Shown: positions 1 to 10,223 of the stretch, in pieces
How the letters are laid out: every line of letters starts with the position of its first letter
How positions within the stretch are numbered: position 1 is the stretch's first letter
From: Pandoraea bronchicola
GTDB taxonomy: Bacteria > Pseudomonadota > Gammaproteobacteria > Burkholderiales > Burkholderiaceae
Direction: 5' to 3'
Assembly (NCBI RefSeq): GCF_902459805.1
Contig: NZ_CABPST010000002.1
Span: 434,001-498,000 of the forward strand
DNA length: 64,000 bases
Notes under the pieces: generated by a model
Seen by the model: only the letters and a program-made list of their open reading frames with translations
The model's database searches: none
Told to the model about the DNA's origin: nothing
Made by a program: the position numbers and the translations under genes

Positions 1-84
1 CCCGGTTCGGCGCGTCACCGCCATGAACGCGCCCCCCTCATGGCCTTGCCCGGCCCATTCATCGTGCCCCGCCCCCCCAACGCG

Positions 85-1707
85 TCACGCCGCCAGCGAA
101 AGCGGCGAGGCGCCTACGGCATGCAAGGCCGGGCGTCGCGCACCGCCGGCCGTCAGACCTTCGTCACCCAACCGGAATCGCGCCATCTCCTCGCGCAGCG
201 CACTCGTCTGATCTTCGAGCGACGCGGCGGCGGCGGCGGCCTGTTCCACGAGCGCCGCGTTCTGCTGGGTCACAGTGTCCATTTGCGTGACGGCCTGATT
301 CACCTGCTCAATACCGCCGCTCTGCTCGTCGGACGCTGCGGAAATCTCACCCATGATGTCGGTCACGCGTTGTACGGCCTGGACAATGTCGTCCATCGTG
401 CGGCCGGCTTCCGCCACGAGCGTCGAGCCATCGGCTACCTTCTGTGCCGACGCTTCGATGAGCGTCTTGATCTCGCGTGCGGCCGTGGCACTGCGCTGCG
501 CCAGCGTGCGCACCTCACCCGCCACCACGGCAAAGCCGCGTCCCTGCTCACCGGCGCGGGCGGCCTCCACTGCCGCGTTGAGTGCGAGGATGTTGGTCTG
601 GAATGCAATGCCGTCGATCACGCTGATGATGTCCACAACTTGCGACGAACTCGTCGAGATCCCCTGCATCGTGTCGACCACACGAGCCACGACCTGACCA
701 CCACGCGCCGCGATGTCCGAGGCATTGACGGCGAGCTGGCTCGCCTGGCGCGCGTTGTCGGCGTTCTGTTTGACGGTCGCGGTCAGTTGCTCCATCGACG
801 ACGCCGTCTCTTCCAGCGAAGCGGCCTGCTGCTCGGTACGTGCCGACAGATCGGTATTGCCCGCCGAGATTTCCGCTGTGGCCGTCGCCATGGCGTCGCA
901 ACTGCGACGCACACCGCGAATCGTGCCAGCAAGACGCGACTGCATCGTGTCGAGTCCGCGCATGAGCATCGACATCTCGTCCTTGCCACGCACCTGCACC
1001 GTGTTGTCGAGTTGGCCCGCCGCGATGTTCTCGAACGCCGTCAGGGCTTCGCCGAGCGGCCGCATGATCGCGCCGCGCAGCGAGAAGTAACAGACGATGG
1101 CCATGAGCACGCCGAGCACCGTCGCCCCGATGCTCAACCAGCGAAACGCCGCCAGCTCCTCCATGGACGCTTCGTACGTGTCTTGCCCGAGCTTCAACTT
1201 ATAGGCGGCCAACGCATCGCTGGCCGTGGTCAGCGCGGCGTAGTACTTGGGCAGCACGTTCATCGTCAGATCGTCCATCGCCGTACGGTCACGTGCGTCG
1301 ATGGCAGCGAGCATCGGGTCCATCCCCTGCTCGAAGAACGTTGCACGGCGGGCCGCGACGTCATCGGCCAGCCGCTTTTCTTCAGCGCTGTGTGGCAACG
1401 CCTGATAGGCCGCCCAAGCGGCATTCGCGTCCTTGATCATGCTGCGCGCGCGCGCAGCGACCTTGTCCGCATCGGGCGATTCGGGATGCAGCACGATGCG
1501 ATCGAGAATGGCGCGAGTCCGCGCCAGCGTGGCATTGTCCTTGCCTAGCGCCACGGTGGCGGCAAGGTGGGTAGCGTACGTCTCGCGAAGGGCGTCTCCG
1601 GTACGCGTCATACCGGCAATGCCCAGCGCGCCCAATAGAATCAATAGCGCGGCCAACAGCGCCATCGTGATACCCAGACGTGCCTTGATCGAAAAGCTAC
1701 GCAACAT
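85..1707 (-). CDS. methyl-accepting chemotaxis protein
   Basis: Transmembrane chemoreceptor of 540 residues that would signal through CheA/CheW to the flagellar motor. The order is classical: a TM helix at about residues 10-32, a periplasmic helical region to about 188 (four-helix-bundle style ligand domain), TM2 at about 190-210, a HAMP segment to about 265, then a long coiled-coil signalling domain. The hairpin tip is recognisable from the conserved stretch with [16 protein letters not shown] followed by [16 protein letters not shown]. The C-terminus has no CheR-docking pentapeptide. Ligand unknown. It is a single gene with no che genes next to it, so it is an orphan receptor. The family is certain, the specificity is not. 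Confidence 0.95.
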   Translation of the reverse strand: MLRSFSIKARLGITMALLAALLILLGALGIAGMTRTGDALRETYATHLAATVALGKDNATLARTRAILDRIVLHPESPDADKVAARARSMIKDANAAWAAYQALPHSAEEKRLADDVAARRATFFEQGMDPMLAAIDARDRTAMDDLTMNVLPKYYAALTTASDALAAYKLKLGQDTYEASMEELAAFRWLSIGATVLGVLMAIVCYFSLRGAIMRPLGEALTAFENIAAGQLDNTVQVRGKDEMSMLMRGLDTMQSRLAGTIRGVRRSCDAMATATAEISAGNTDLSARTEQQAASLEETASSMEQLTATVKQNADNARQASQLAVNASDIAARGGQVVARVVDTMQGISTSSSQVVDIISVIDGIAFQTNILALNAAVEAARAGEQGRGFAVVAGEVRTLAQRSATAAREIKTLIEASAQKVADGSTLVAEAGRTMDDIVQAVQRVTDIMGEISAASDEQSGGIEQVNQAVTQMDTVTQQNAALVEQAAAAAASLEDQTSALREEMARFRLGDEGLTAGGARRPALHAVGASPLSLAA

Positions 1708-2021
1708 GCTGTTGTCTCCGTCATATGTGGTGGGTTCCTCGCCCCGGCCCGGCCTCTTTTGGACCGGTAATACTTGTCACATCGGCTTGTCACACGCCAG
1801 ACTTGAGCATCGTGCGGGTTTACGTGCCCACGCGCCAAGCCATTGGTCGACGTCCTGTTGATGCAAATCAAGTCGCCCGCGCACGGGCATGCCACACGCC
1901 TCCTGTCTTGCAGAACAAAACCGCAGAGGTTGAGCAGCCACGACAGGTCCCTGCTGGCGATTGGGGAAAGAGGGCATGATCTTATGCCATTTCTTATATA
2001 TTCATACGATATATTCGGAAC
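1708..2021. other. intergenic region between divergent MCP and TPR genes
   Basis: About 310 bases without a convincing gene. It must hold the two divergent promoters. The end nearest the TPR gene (about 1980-2020) is strikingly AT-rich, with TATATT-like hexamers that could serve as a -10 element. No clear operator was found. Confidence 0.5.
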
Positions 2022-2324
2022 ATGATCGAAGGACTTGAGAAGCTGCTGGCTGCCGGCAAAGACAACGCGCTGTTGCGTTTCGGACTCGGCAAGGCCTATC
2101 TGGACGCCCAGAACTTCGCCGTGGCGGCAGAACATTTGCGCCATTGCGTGGCATTCGACCCGGCATACACCGCGGCCTGGAAGTTGCTGGGCAAGGCACG
2201 GCAAGGGGCCGGCGACGTCGACGGCGCCCGCGACGCGTGGACGCGCGGCATTGCCGCCGCGCAGGCGCACGGCGACCGGCAAGCCGAGAAAGAAATGACC
2301 GTCTTTCTCAAGCGGCTGGGCTGA
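2022..2324 (+). CDS. small tetratricopeptide-repeat protein
   Basis: A 100-residue protein that is almost entirely helical repeat. Two TPR units are visible (about residues 15-48 and 49-84), with the usual small and large residue pattern (LGKAYLDAQNF, then AWKLLGKARQGAGD). There is no signal peptide or membrane helix, so it is a cytoplasmic protein-protein interaction module. The ATG at 2022 fits the repeat register. It stands alone, 91 bases before the LysE gene on the same strand. Partner unknown. Confidence 0.8.
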   Translation: MIEGLEKLLAAGKDNALLRFGLGKAYLDAQNFAVAAEHLRHCVAFDPAYTAAWKLLGKARQGAGDVDGARDAWTRGIAAAQAHGDRQAEKEMTVFLKRLG

Positions 2325-2415
2325 ATTCGCCCCCTGCGGCGCCTGATTTCACGCAACCGGCATGTACGCCGTGAGCGTGATATCGTGCAGCTTGCCTTTT
2401 TGAGATGCCATCCAA

Positions 2416-3048
2416 ATGCCTGCAACCTCGACCTGGCTGGCCTTCGCGCTGGTCGCCATCGGCATGGCCCTCACGCCGGGACCGAACATGATGTATCTGG
2501 TGTCGCGCTCGCTGTGTCAGGGGCCGGCCGCCGGTCTCGTCTCGTTGGGCGGCGTGGCGCTGGGTTTCGTGTTCTACATGATGTGTGCCGCCTTCGGTAT
2601 CACCGCCCTGCTCTTCGCAGTGCCGTTCGCTTACGACGTGCTGCGCTTCGGCGGTGCCGTCTATCTGTTCTGGCTGGCCTGGCAGGCGCTCAAACCGGGT
2701 GGCCGATCGCCATTCGAGGTGCGAGCGCTTGCGCGCGACAGCAATCGCCGCCTGTTCCTGATGGGGCTGTTCACCTCGGTACTCAATCCAAAGATCGCGA
2801 TGCTGTATCTCGCGTTGCTGCCGCAGTTCGTCCACCCTGAGCACGGCAGTGTGCTGACGCAGTCATTGGTGCTGGGCGCCACGCAGATCGTTGCCAGCGT
2901 GGCGGTGAATGCTTCCGTCGCCCTGTGCGCCGGCAGCATCGCCCGGTTCCTTGGGCAACGCCCGGCATGGCTGCGCATCCAGCGCTGGCTGATGGGCGGC
3001 GTGCTTGGGGCGCTGGCCCTGCGCATGGCGACGGAAGCACGTCGCTGA
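2416..3048 (+). CDS. LysE family amino-acid exporter
   Basis: A 210-residue inner-membrane protein of the LysE/RhtB superfamily, which exports amino acids or related metabolites by proton exchange. The family signature near the N-terminus is clear (GMALTPGPNMMYLVSRSL, about residues 16-33). It is followed by about six hydrophobic segments and the conserved GLFTSVLNPKIAMLYLALLP stretch mid-protein. Length is normal for RhtB-type members. No adjacent LysR-type regulator is present, so the substrate cannot be guessed. Confidence 0.92.
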   Translation: MPATSTWLAFALVAIGMALTPGPNMMYLVSRSLCQGPAAGLVSLGGVALGFVFYMMCAAFGITALLFAVPFAYDVLRFGGAVYLFWLAWQALKPGGRSPFEVRALARDSNRRLFLMGLFTSVLNPKIAMLYLALLPQFVHPEHGSVLTQSLVLGATQIVASVAVNASVALCAGSIARFLGQRPAWLRIQRWLMGGVLGALALRMATEARR

Positions 3049-3355
3049 GCGAGTGACCGGTACTGTCTGCGCATGTCCCGTTTTTTTGACTTCGTCGCCA
3101 CGGGTACGCCGGGAAACATTCCGGTACCCTCGCCGCGCCAACCTCTCGCGGTTTGCCAAGCTGTTACCCCCCATTTTTTTGGAGGGTGGTGCGCCGGGCG
3201 TGGCATACTGCTCCGATTTCGCCGCGCGGCGGGGATCCACGCAGCGCTAGGCCGGCCGGCCTGTTCCCATCCTGCAATTTTCGTTGGGTATGTCCTTGAA
3301 GCATTGTTTGCCGCCTCGTGCACCGTCTAATCCGGCGCACCGCAAGTCCCCTGTC
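3049..3355. other. intergenic region upstream of the penicillin-binding protein
   Basis: About 300 bases with no supported gene. An imperfect inverted repeat with a T-rich loop lies near 3166-3188 (CCCCCC, seven T, GGAGGG) and might act in transcription termination after the LysE gene, but the U-tract sits in the loop rather than after the stem, so this is weak. Confidence 0.4.
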
Positions 3356-5794
3356 ATGACGCCCCAGGCACCGTCCGCCCACGTTGCCTTGTCATCCGCT
3401 CCCGGTAGACAACGTGGTTTTGGCACTTTTGCCGTCATCCTTGCCACCTTGGCGGGGCTGGCCATCGTCGGTGCCCTGATCGTCGGCTACGCGCTGATCG
3501 TCATGCGCCCGAACCTGCCGCCACTGGATGTCATCACCGACTACCGGCCGAAGGTGCCGCTGCGCATCTACACGTCGGATAACGTGCTGATTGGCGAATT
3601 CGGTGAAGAGCGTCGCAGCCTGGTCACCATCGACCAGATTCCGGACGTCATGAAGAAGGCCGTGCTCGCGATCGAGGACTATCGCTTCTACGACCATGGC
3701 GGCGTCGATTTCATCGGCATTCTGCGCGCCGGTGTGTCTGACGTATTGCACGGCGGTGCAGCTCAGGGCGCCAGTACGATCACGATGCAGGTCGCGCGCA
3801 ACTTCTTCCTCTCGCGAGAGAAGACGGCCACGCGCAAGATCTACGAAATGCTGCTCGCCTACAAAATCGAGTCGGCCCTGTCCAAGGACAAGATTCTCGA
3901 GCTGTACATGAACCAGATCTATCTGGGTCAACGCGCGTATGGCTTCGCCAGCGCGGCACGCATTTACTTCGGCAAAGATCTGAAGGACATCACGCTCGGC
4001 GAAGCGGCGATGCTCGCCGGACTGCCCAAGGCGCCTTCCGCCTATAACCCGATCGTCAACCCGAAGCGCGCGAAGATCCGGCAGGAATACATCCTCAAGC
4101 GCATGCTCGATCTGGGCTACATTTCGCGCAATCAATACGAAGACGCCCTGCACGAGCCGATCCGCACGCGCACGTCCGGCAACGAGTACAACGTGCATGC
4201 GGAGTACGTCGCCGAGATGGTGCGTCAGGCCGTGTACGACCAGTACAAGGACGACACCTACACGCGCGGCCTGACCGTCATCACGACGCTCGACTCGAAG
4301 AAACAGCAGGCCGCGTACGACGCCGTGCGCATGGGCGTGCTCGATTACGAACGCCGTCATGCCTATCGCGGTCCGGAGGGTTTCGTGGAGTTGCCCGCGG
4401 CGATGCCCGATCGTCAGCAACTGATCGAGGACACGCTGCTCGAGCATCCTGACAATGGCGATCTGATCGCGGCAGTGGTCGTGTCCGCCAGCGCGTCGCA
4501 GGTCACGGCGATCCCGCTGTCGGGCGACGCCGTCACAGTCAACGGCGATGGCATCGGCTTTGCGGCGTCTGCCCTCTCGGCCAAGGCCAGCGAAAAGGTG
4601 CGCATCCGTCCGGGCGCGATCATCCGTGTGATGAAGGACGCGCGCGGCAAGTGGCGCATTGCGCAGTTGCCGGAAGTGCAAGGCTCGCTCGTCTCGCTCT
4701 CCCCGGACGACGGCGCCATCCGTGCGCTGGTCGGCGGCTTCGACTTCAACCAGAGCAAGTTCAACCGTGCGACACAGGCGTGGCGTCAACCGGGTTCGAC
4801 CTTCAAGCCGGTGGTGTACTCGGCGGCTATCGAGAAAGGCGTGAGCCCGGCGACGATGGTGCTGGACGCCCCGCTCAACCTGCCGCCCGCTCAGACCGGC
4901 GGTCAGGCATGGGACCCGCATGACGACGACGCCTTCAGCGGACCGATGACCGTGCGCGAAGGTCTGCAACGCTCGAAGAACCTCGTGGCGATTCGGCTGT
5001 TGCAATTTGCCGGCACGCAGTACACGCAGGAATATGCCACGCGCTTCGGCTTCGACGCCGACAAAGTGCCACCGTACCTGCCGATGGCCCTTGGCGCCGG
5101 ACAGACCACGCCGCTGCAATTGGCCGGCGCCTACGCCGTGTTCGCGAACGGCGGCTATCGTGTCGCGCCGTACCTGATCAGCGAGATCCGCGACGCACGC
5201 GGCAATGTGCTCAACAAGGCCACGCCGGTGATCGCCGGGGTGAACGCCGCGCGCGCCATTTCCGCGCCGAACGCATTCATCATGAACAGCCTGCTGCAAA
5301 CGGTCGCGCAACGCGGAACGGGCTCGGGCACGAACGTTCTTAAACGCACCGATCTGGCGGGCAAGACCGGCACGACCAACGACGCGCTCGACGGCTGGTT
5401 CGCGGGCTATCAGCATTCGCTCGTTGCGGTCGCATGGCTTGGTTTCGACCAGCCCAAGACACTGGGCAGCCGTGAGTTCGGTGCGCAACTGGCGTTGCCC
5501 GTATGGACCAAGTACATGGGCGTGGCGCTCAATGGCGTGCCGCAACAGCAGATGGCGATGCCTGAAGGGGTCAGCGTCGTGAACGGCGAGCTTTACGAGA
5601 CTGACAAGTTGCCTGGCAATGGCTTTGTGGCGAGCATCGGCATCGACGACAGCAGCGGCGGCTTCTCGCTACCGTTCTTCGGCAGCAATTCGCCGTCGCC
5701 CGCCGCCCCGCCACCCACGGCTGGACAGCCCCCATCGCCGGGTGTCGACAGCAGCGAAAAGGCACGCATTCTCGATATGTTCAAACACCCGTGA
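3356..5794 (+). CDS. mrcA: penicillin-binding protein 1A (bifunctional transglycosylase/transpeptidase)
   Basis: Class A PBP that polymerises lipid II and cross-links the glycan strands at the outer face of the inner membrane. With the ATG at 3356 it has 812 residues; an in-frame TTG (3284) or ATG (3290) would add 22-24. One TM anchor lies at about 24-49. Glycosyltransferase motifs are EDYRFYDHGG (107-116) and QGASTITMQVARN (about 137-149). The transpeptidase triad is complete: Ser481 in PGSTFK, SKN at 540-542, and KTGTT starting at Lys670. The C-terminal tail is Pro/Ser-rich and disordered. It is monocistronic and followed by an intrinsic terminator. It is not beside the pil genes that often flank ponA in this order, so it may be one of two class A PBPs. 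Confidence 0.95.
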   Translation: MTPQAPSAHVALSSAPGRQRGFGTFAVILATLAGLAIVGALIVGYALIVMRPNLPPLDVITDYRPKVPLRIYTSDNVLIGEFGEERRSLVTIDQIPDVMKKAVLAIEDYRFYDHGGVDFIGILRAGVSDVLHGGAAQGASTITMQVARNFFLSREKTATRKIYEMLLAYKIESALSKDKILELYMNQIYLGQRAYGFASAARIYFGKDLKDITLGEAAMLAGLPKAPSAYNPIVNPKRAKIRQEYILKRMLDLGYISRNQYEDALHEPIRTRTSGNEYNVHAEYVAEMVRQAVYDQYKDDTYTRGLTVITTLDSKKQQAAYDAVRMGVLDYERRHAYRGPEGFVELPAAMPDRQQLIEDTLLEHPDNGDLIAAVVVSASASQVTAIPLSGDAVTVNGDGIGFAASALSAKASEKVRIRPGAIIRVMKDARGKWRIAQLPEVQGSLVSLSPDDGAIRALVGGFDFNQSKFNRATQAWRQPGSTFKPVVYSAAIEKGVSPATMVLDAPLNLPPAQTGGQAWDPHDDDAFSGPMTVREGLQRSKNLVAIRLLQFAGTQYTQEYATRFGFDADKVPPYLPMALGAGQTTPLQLAGAYAVFANGGYRVAPYLISEIRDARGNVLNKATPVIAGVNAARAISAPNAFIMNSLLQTVAQRGTGSGTNVLKRTDLAGKTGTTNDALDGWFAGYQHSLVAVAWLGFDQPKTLGSREFGAQLALPVWTKYMGVALNGVPQQQMAMPEGVSVVNGELYETDKLPGNGFVASIGIDDSSGGFSLPFFGSNSPSPAAPPPTAGQPPSPGVDSSEKARILDMFKHP

Positions 5795-5859
5795 CCCCCG
5801 GTGTGACGTCTGCAGGCGCAAGCTGACAGGCGTTCGCCGAATCCCGGCACAACGCACGC

Positions 5860-5888
5860 GCGGCTACCCGACGGGTGGCCGCTTTTTT
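5860..5888 (+). terminator. rho-independent terminator after the PBP gene
   Basis: Ten-base stem (GCGGCTACCC with GGGTGGCCGC, one T-G wobble), three-base loop, then six T. It lies 65 bases after the PBP stop codon. Confidence 0.85.
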
Positions 5889-6015
5889 GCTGCCCGCCGC
5901 CGCACTGCACGACCACCCCGCGGCGAGCGCAAGAACGTACAAGCGCGCGGCCCGGCGCAGGCGCTATCCTCGACATATTCGTCTCCCGACTTTCGCCCTC
6001 AGGAAATCCCCAACC

Positions 6016-6828
6016 ATGCCGGTTCCGTCTCGTGCGACCAGCTTTGTCGCAGGTGCCCGCGACACCCTGCCGATGATTGTCGGCGCAGCCCCGTTTGGTC
6101 TGATCTTCGGCGCGCTGGTCGCGACTACGCCGCTGTCGACGTGGCACGGTCAGCTCATGTCGCTCACCGTTTTCGCCGGATCGAGTCAGTTCATTGCCGC
6201 CGGTCTTTTCGCGACCGGCGTAGGCTATGTCGTTCTGTGGGCAACGACGTTGATCGTCAATCTTCGTCACATGCTGTATGCGGCGAATCTGCTGCCCCAT
6301 GTGCGGCATCTGAATTTTCGCTGGCGGGCCTTGCTGGGCTTCCTGCTGACGGACGAGACGTTCGCAGTGACCAGCAGCCATTTCCACCGGCACCCCGACG
6401 ACCCCATGGGCCACTGGTACTTCCTCGGCTCGGCGCTGTCGATGTACATCAACTGGCAGGTCTGGACGCTTGCCGGCCTCATGTTCGGCGCCGCCTTCCC
6501 GCGCTTGCAGACACTCGGTCTCGACTTCGCGATGGTCGCCACGTTCATCGCCATCATCGTGCCGCAGATGGCCCGCATGCCGTGGGCCATCGCGACGGTC
6601 GTCGCGGGCGCAAGCGCCTATTTGTGTCACGGCTTGCCATACAAACTCGGCTTGCTCGTCGCGGTGACGCTTGGCATCGCTGCCGGCATGCTGGCGCTGC
6701 ATGCGAAGCGCCGTGGAGGCGGACGCGCGTCGCCCGCGCGCAGACGAGACGATGGCCTTGGCACCAGCTCACCGGATGACCGCGCCGGCCTGCGCTCGCA
6801 GAAAACCTCCGCAGGGAGTACGCGATGA
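6016..6828 (+). CDS. azlC: AzlC family branched-chain amino acid exporter, large subunit
   Basis: A 270-residue integral membrane protein that forms, with the next gene, an exporter of branched-chain amino acids of the AzlCD (YgaZH) type. The N-terminal family signature is present: RDTLPMIVGAAPFGLIFGAL, then the GSSQF motif about 60 residues in. The start at 6016 is preferred over longer in-frame options because AGGAAA lies just upstream and it gives the usual family length. Its stop overlaps the azlD start by four bases (ATGA), showing translational coupling. The C-terminal about 40 residues are charged and cytoplasmic. Confidence 0.93.
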   Translation: MPVPSRATSFVAGARDTLPMIVGAAPFGLIFGALVATTPLSTWHGQLMSLTVFAGSSQFIAAGLFATGVGYVVLWATTLIVNLRHMLYAANLLPHVRHLNFRWRALLGFLLTDETFAVTSSHFHRHPDDPMGHWYFLGSALSMYINWQVWTLAGLMFGAAFPRLQTLGLDFAMVATFIAIIVPQMARMPWAIATVVAGASAYLCHGLPYKLGLLVAVTLGIAAGMLALHAKRRGGGRASPARRRDDGLGTSSPDDRAGLRSQKTSAGSTR

Positions 6829-7148
6829 ACTACGTGCTGGCGATTCTCGGCATGGCGACGGTGACGTTTGCCGTCAAGGCAGGCATTTTCTTGCTGGGCG
6901 ACCGTGTGCGCTTTCCCGAATGGTTGCGCGAAGCGCTGTCGTTCGTGCCCGTGACGGTGCTCACGGCGATCATCGTGCCGATGACGCTCGCGCCCCATGG
7001 CGACGGTCTCGAACTGACGTGGCGCAATCCCCAACTCGTGGCGGCACTCGTCGCGATTGCGGTGTGTGCGGCCACGCGTCATCAGTTGCTCACCATCGGC
7101 GCAGGACTCGCCGTCTTCTTCATATGGCAATTGGGCGTATTGGGATGA
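6825..7148 (+). CDS. azlD: AzlD family branched-chain amino acid exporter, small subunit
   Basis: A 107-residue membrane protein with about four hydrophobic helices, the small partner of AzlC. The start ATG overlaps the azlC stop. The conserved VPVTVLTAIIVP stretch and the later ATRHQLLTIGAGL are typical of AzlD. It is the last gene of the two-gene operon, with a terminator about 45 bases further on. Confidence 0.92.
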   Translation: MNYVLAILGMATVTFAVKAGIFLLGDRVRFPEWLREALSFVPVTVLTAIIVPMTLAPHGDGLELTWRNPQLVAALVAIAVCAATRHQLLTIGAGLAVFFIWQLGVLG

Positions 7149-7194
7149 CAGCCGGGTGACCATCGAATCTCACACCGCCCGCCGCACGCACAAG

Positions 7195-7223
7195 AAAAAA
7201 GCGCCTCGAGAGGCGCTTTTTTT
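7195..7223. terminator. bidirectional terminator between azlD and gshA
   Basis: A 16-base palindrome (GCGCCTCGAGAGGCGC, 7201-7216) with an A-run before and a T-run after, so it can end both convergent transcripts. Confidence 0.9.
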
Positions 7224-7243
7224 ATGGGGCGGCTGACCGCGCG

Positions 7244-8896
7244 TCAGACGGAGACCGTGCCGAGCGTACCGGCACGATACGCGGCGACGAACGCGTCGAA
7301 ATCACCGACTTGCGTGCGCTCAAGTTCGGCTTGTGTATCGAGCGACTTGCGGGCCAGCGTCTCGAAGTGCTCGACAACGCCGGCATCGAGCGGCCTGTCG
7401 CGCAACGTCTGCGCATGACGCTTGCTCTGCTCGAGCGCAAACGCCTGAAATGCGCCGCCCTTTGCGCCGCGCAGCGGCTCGAGCGAGGCCATCACGCGAG
7501 CGGACGGCGTGAGCGACACGTCGTGCACCTTGGCGCGTTGGAGCGACATCGTATGGGCGTAGTGCGCCCCGCCGCGCTGCGCGTCGAAGGCGGCCGCCGT
7601 ACGGTCGATGCGATCGAGCAACGTCTCGGCCCAGTCGAAGAGCGTGATCGCTTCGCCGCCACGATGCAGCACGAGACCCGGCTTACGGCCTTCCTTGACG
7701 ACGTGAGCGAAGTTGTCGCGATTCTCCAAGTTCTCGGCGCTCGAGCACGACGGACTCTCTTCGAGCGCACAGAACAGCAGGAAAGCGTCGATGAAGCGTG
7801 CCGTGTCGACATCGATGCCCGTCGGCTGGAAGGGATCGATATCGATGCAGCGAACTTCAACGTACTGGACCCCGCGGCGCGCGAGCGCCTGCACCGGACG
7901 CTCGCCGCTATACGTCACCCGCTTGGGACGAATGGTGGCGTAAAACTCGTTCTCGATTTGCAGAAGGTTGGTCGAGAGCTGAATCCACTCGCCATCGCGC
8001 TTGGTGCCGAGCGCCTCGTAGGCCGGATGCGGCTGGCTTACGGCTTGCGTGAGCGCGTCGATATAGCTGGGCAGACAGTCATAGCACGGCGAGACTTCGG
8101 ACTGCGCACTGTTCTGATAGCCCAGATCGCTCATGCGCAGGCTGGTCGCATATGGCAGGCCAAGCGTGCCTTCGTCGAACGAATCGAGTCCATGCTCGCG
8201 CCCGCGCAGGAATTCCGCGTGCAGCACCGGCGAGGCACCGAACAGGTACATCAGCAGCCAGCTATAGCGCCGGAAATTACGGATGAGCGCGACATAGCGG
8301 GCCGATTGATAGTCGCGAGCAGACTCCTTGGCACCTTCGCTTTCACGCAACAGCTCCCACACCGGCTCGGCCAGCGAGAAGTTGTAGTGAATGCCGGCAA
8401 TGCACTGCATCGGTTTGCCATAGCGCAGGGCCAGGCCACGGCGATAAACGTGCTTGAGCATGCCGATGTGCGACGTGCCGTAGTCGGCGATGGGAATCAC
8501 CTCTTCCGGTGGCAGTGCCGGCGGCATCGAATCGCTCCATAGCAACTCCGTGCCGAGCTTGCGATAGGCGAACTGGTGGATTTCGTCGAGACGGGCAATG
8601 ACTTCGGCGGCGTCGTGCTGGGGCGGGGTGATGAACTCGAGCAGCGCCTCGGAGTAATCGGTCGTGATTTCTTCGTTGGTCAATGCGGAACCCAGCGCGC
8701 GCGGATGCGGCGTCAGGGCAAGCGCACCATTGCCTTCGACGCGCAGCGTTTCTCTTTCGATGCCGGACAGGCCCTCACCGAGCAGTGCACGGTGAGCGGG
8801 TTGCATGATGAGTGCCAGGCGCCGGTCAAGCAGCGCGTGAGCGGCATGCTTTCCCGTGTGAGCGGTTTGTTCGTGTTGACGATTCTGGTTTTCCAA
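7244..8896 (-). CDS. gshA: glutamate--cysteine ligase (class I)
   Basis: First and rate-limiting enzyme of glutathione synthesis, joining L-Glu and L-Cys with ATP. The sequence is of the E. coli type: [13 protein letters not shown] near the N-terminus, [19 protein letters not shown], and [11 protein letters not shown] in the middle. I place the start at a TTG (8896) because GAGGG lies seven bases upstream; an ATG at 8932 would add 12 residues that look like translated leader. Length is then 550 residues, a little longer than E. coli GshA. No gshB lies nearby. It converges on azlCD at a shared terminator. Confidence 0.92.
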   Translation of the reverse strand: MENQNRQHEQTAHTGKHAAHALLDRRLALIMQPAHRALLGEGLSGIERETLRVEGNGALALTPHPRALGSALTNEEITTDYSEALLEFITPPQHDAAEVIARLDEIHQFAYRKLGTELLWSDSMPPALPPEEVIPIADYGTSHIGMLKHVYRRGLALRYGKPMQCIAGIHYNFSLAEPVWELLRESEGAKESARDYQSARYVALIRNFRRYSWLLMYLFGASPVLHAEFLRGREHGLDSFDEGTLGLPYATSLRMSDLGYQNSAQSEVSPCYDCLPSYIDALTQAVSQPHPAYEALGTKRDGEWIQLSTNLLQIENEFYATIRPKRVTYSGERPVQALARRGVQYVEVRCIDIDPFQPTGIDVDTARFIDAFLLFCALEESPSCSSAENLENRDNFAHVVKEGRKPGLVLHRGGEAITLFDWAETLLDRIDRTAAAFDAQRGGAHYAHTMSLQRAKVHDVSLTPSARVMASLEPLRGAKGGAFQAFALEQSKRHAQTLRDRPLDAGVVEHFETLARKSLDTQAELERTQVGDFDAFVAAYRAGTLGTVSV

Positions 8897-9365
8897 CTTC
8901 CATCCCTCTGGACTGGCGCAATGCTTTGGCATGGCTTTCGTCGCCGATACCCTTCACGGCGCAGGGCCATGACCGGTGCGAGTTCGGCGGCGTACGGGGG
9001 TCTACGGGGTGCCGACGGCAGCAGCACGACCGCCGGAGCCGGAACTCCGGGGGACACGCTCGATGCGCGGCACGGCGCGAATTTGGCCTGAGCATAACTG
9101 AAAACGCCAAAGCGCGTCGGACGCCACCTCAATCCGGCATGCCGGCCCCACCGTGCCGGGTGACTGGCGCGAGTTAAGCGATGAAAGGGCCTGAATGCAG
9201 GATGAATGGCGATCATCCTGCGCATTGACCTTACCCGCCGAAGGGCTGGCGCCGGACGGGACATTGCGTCGGACCACCACGACTGGCGCAGCCTCAGCGT
9301 CTGCCTGAGTCCGCCTGCGCGAAAGCCGCATTGGCGGACCGGGGCGGGACGTCGATACTCACGTC
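8897..9365. other. intergenic region between gshA and the TauE/SafE gene
   Basis: About 470 bases with no convincing coding sequence on either strand. It carries the divergent promoters. One short GC-rich hairpin (CCGGAG at 9033-9038 with CTCCGG at 9045-9050) is visible but has no U-tract. Nothing else could be supported. Confidence 0.4.
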
Positions 9366-10139
9366 ATGATGAATACCCAACACTTGACCGACCTCATTCC
9401 CCTGCTGATGCTGGGGCTCGCGACCTTTGTGCTCGCCGGCTTCGTCAAAGGCGTGATCGGGCTGGGCCTGCCGACCGTGGCCGTCGGGCTGCTTGGCTTG
9501 GCCATGCCGACAGCCGAAGCCGCGGCACTGCTGATCGTGCCATCGCTCGTGACGAACGTTTGGCAATTACTGGCGGGCCCGCGCTTTGCCGCCCTGGCGA
9601 AGCGTCTGTGGCCGATGTTGCTCGGCATTGGCATCGGCACATGGGCGGGTGGCGGATGGCTCGCCAACGGCGGCGATTTCGCCGGGATGGCGCTGGGTGT
9701 GGCGTTGCTCGCCTACGCCGCGCTGGGACTTGCGGCGGTGCGCCTGCATGTGCCGAAAAACTGGTCCCGCGCAAGCGTGAGCGCGCTCGGCGGCGTGATA
9801 GGCGTCGTTACCGGGCTGGTCACGGCGGCGACCGGCGTGTTCGTCATTCCCGCGGTACCGTTCCTGCAAGCGCTCGACCTCGAGAAGGACGATCTGGTGC
9901 AGGCGCTCGGTCTGTCATTCACGGTATCCACGATTGCGCTGGCCGCCGGTCTCGCGCGCGACGGGATCTTCCACGGCCACGCGATCGGCGTTTCCCTGCT
10001 GGCGCTCGCACCGGCGCTGGGCGGAATGTTCTTCGGACAGTGGGTGCGAGGCCGTGTGAGTTCCCCGGTGTTTCGCCGCTGCTTCTTCGTGGGGCTCGCG
10101 ATGCTCGGGGCAGAGCTGGTGATCCAACACATGCGCTGA
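9366..10139 (+). CDS. TauE/SafE family anion permease
   Basis: A 257-residue inner-membrane protein of the TauE/SafE (DUF81) family. Its members move sulfite, sulfonates or other small anions. It has two homologous halves of about four TM helices each; GFVKGVIGLGLPTVAVGLL near the N-terminus is the family hallmark, and GVIGVVTGLVTAATGVFVIP is its counterpart in the second half. Substrate cannot be read from the sequence, and the neighbours give no sulfur link. Single gene. Confidence 0.9.
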   Translation: MMNTQHLTDLIPLLMLGLATFVLAGFVKGVIGLGLPTVAVGLLGLAMPTAEAAALLIVPSLVTNVWQLLAGPRFAALAKRLWPMLLGIGIGTWAGGGWLANGGDFAGMALGVALLAYAALGLAAVRLHVPKNWSRASVSALGGVIGVVTGLVTAATGVFVIPAVPFLQALDLEKDDLVQALGLSFTVSTIALAAGLARDGIFHGHAIGVSLLALAPALGGMFFGQWVRGRVSSPVFRRCFFVGLAMLGAELVIQHMR

Positions 10140-10147
10140 GTGTGACG

Positions 10148-10179
10148 GTGCGACAGTGCGGCGGTGCGACGGTGCGGCG
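10148..10179. repeat. short tandem repeat, four octamers
   Basis: Four head-to-tail copies of GTGCGRCR (alternating GTGCGACR and GTGCGGCG, so two 16-base units) between two convergent genes. No coding role is visible. Confidence 0.8.
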
Positions 10180-10223
10180 GCGGGACACGGTGCTGGCCGC
10201 CGCGGCTCGCCGGCGCACCGGCA

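Noticed and set aside
40-1548. 502-residue open frame on the plus strand
   Set aside because: It is antisense to the chemoreceptor gene, Arg/His-rich and without family features; high-GC genomes produce such mirror frames.
3392-5545. 717-residue open frame on the minus strand
   Set aside because: Antisense mirror of the penicillin-binding protein gene, whose motifs are all on the plus strand.
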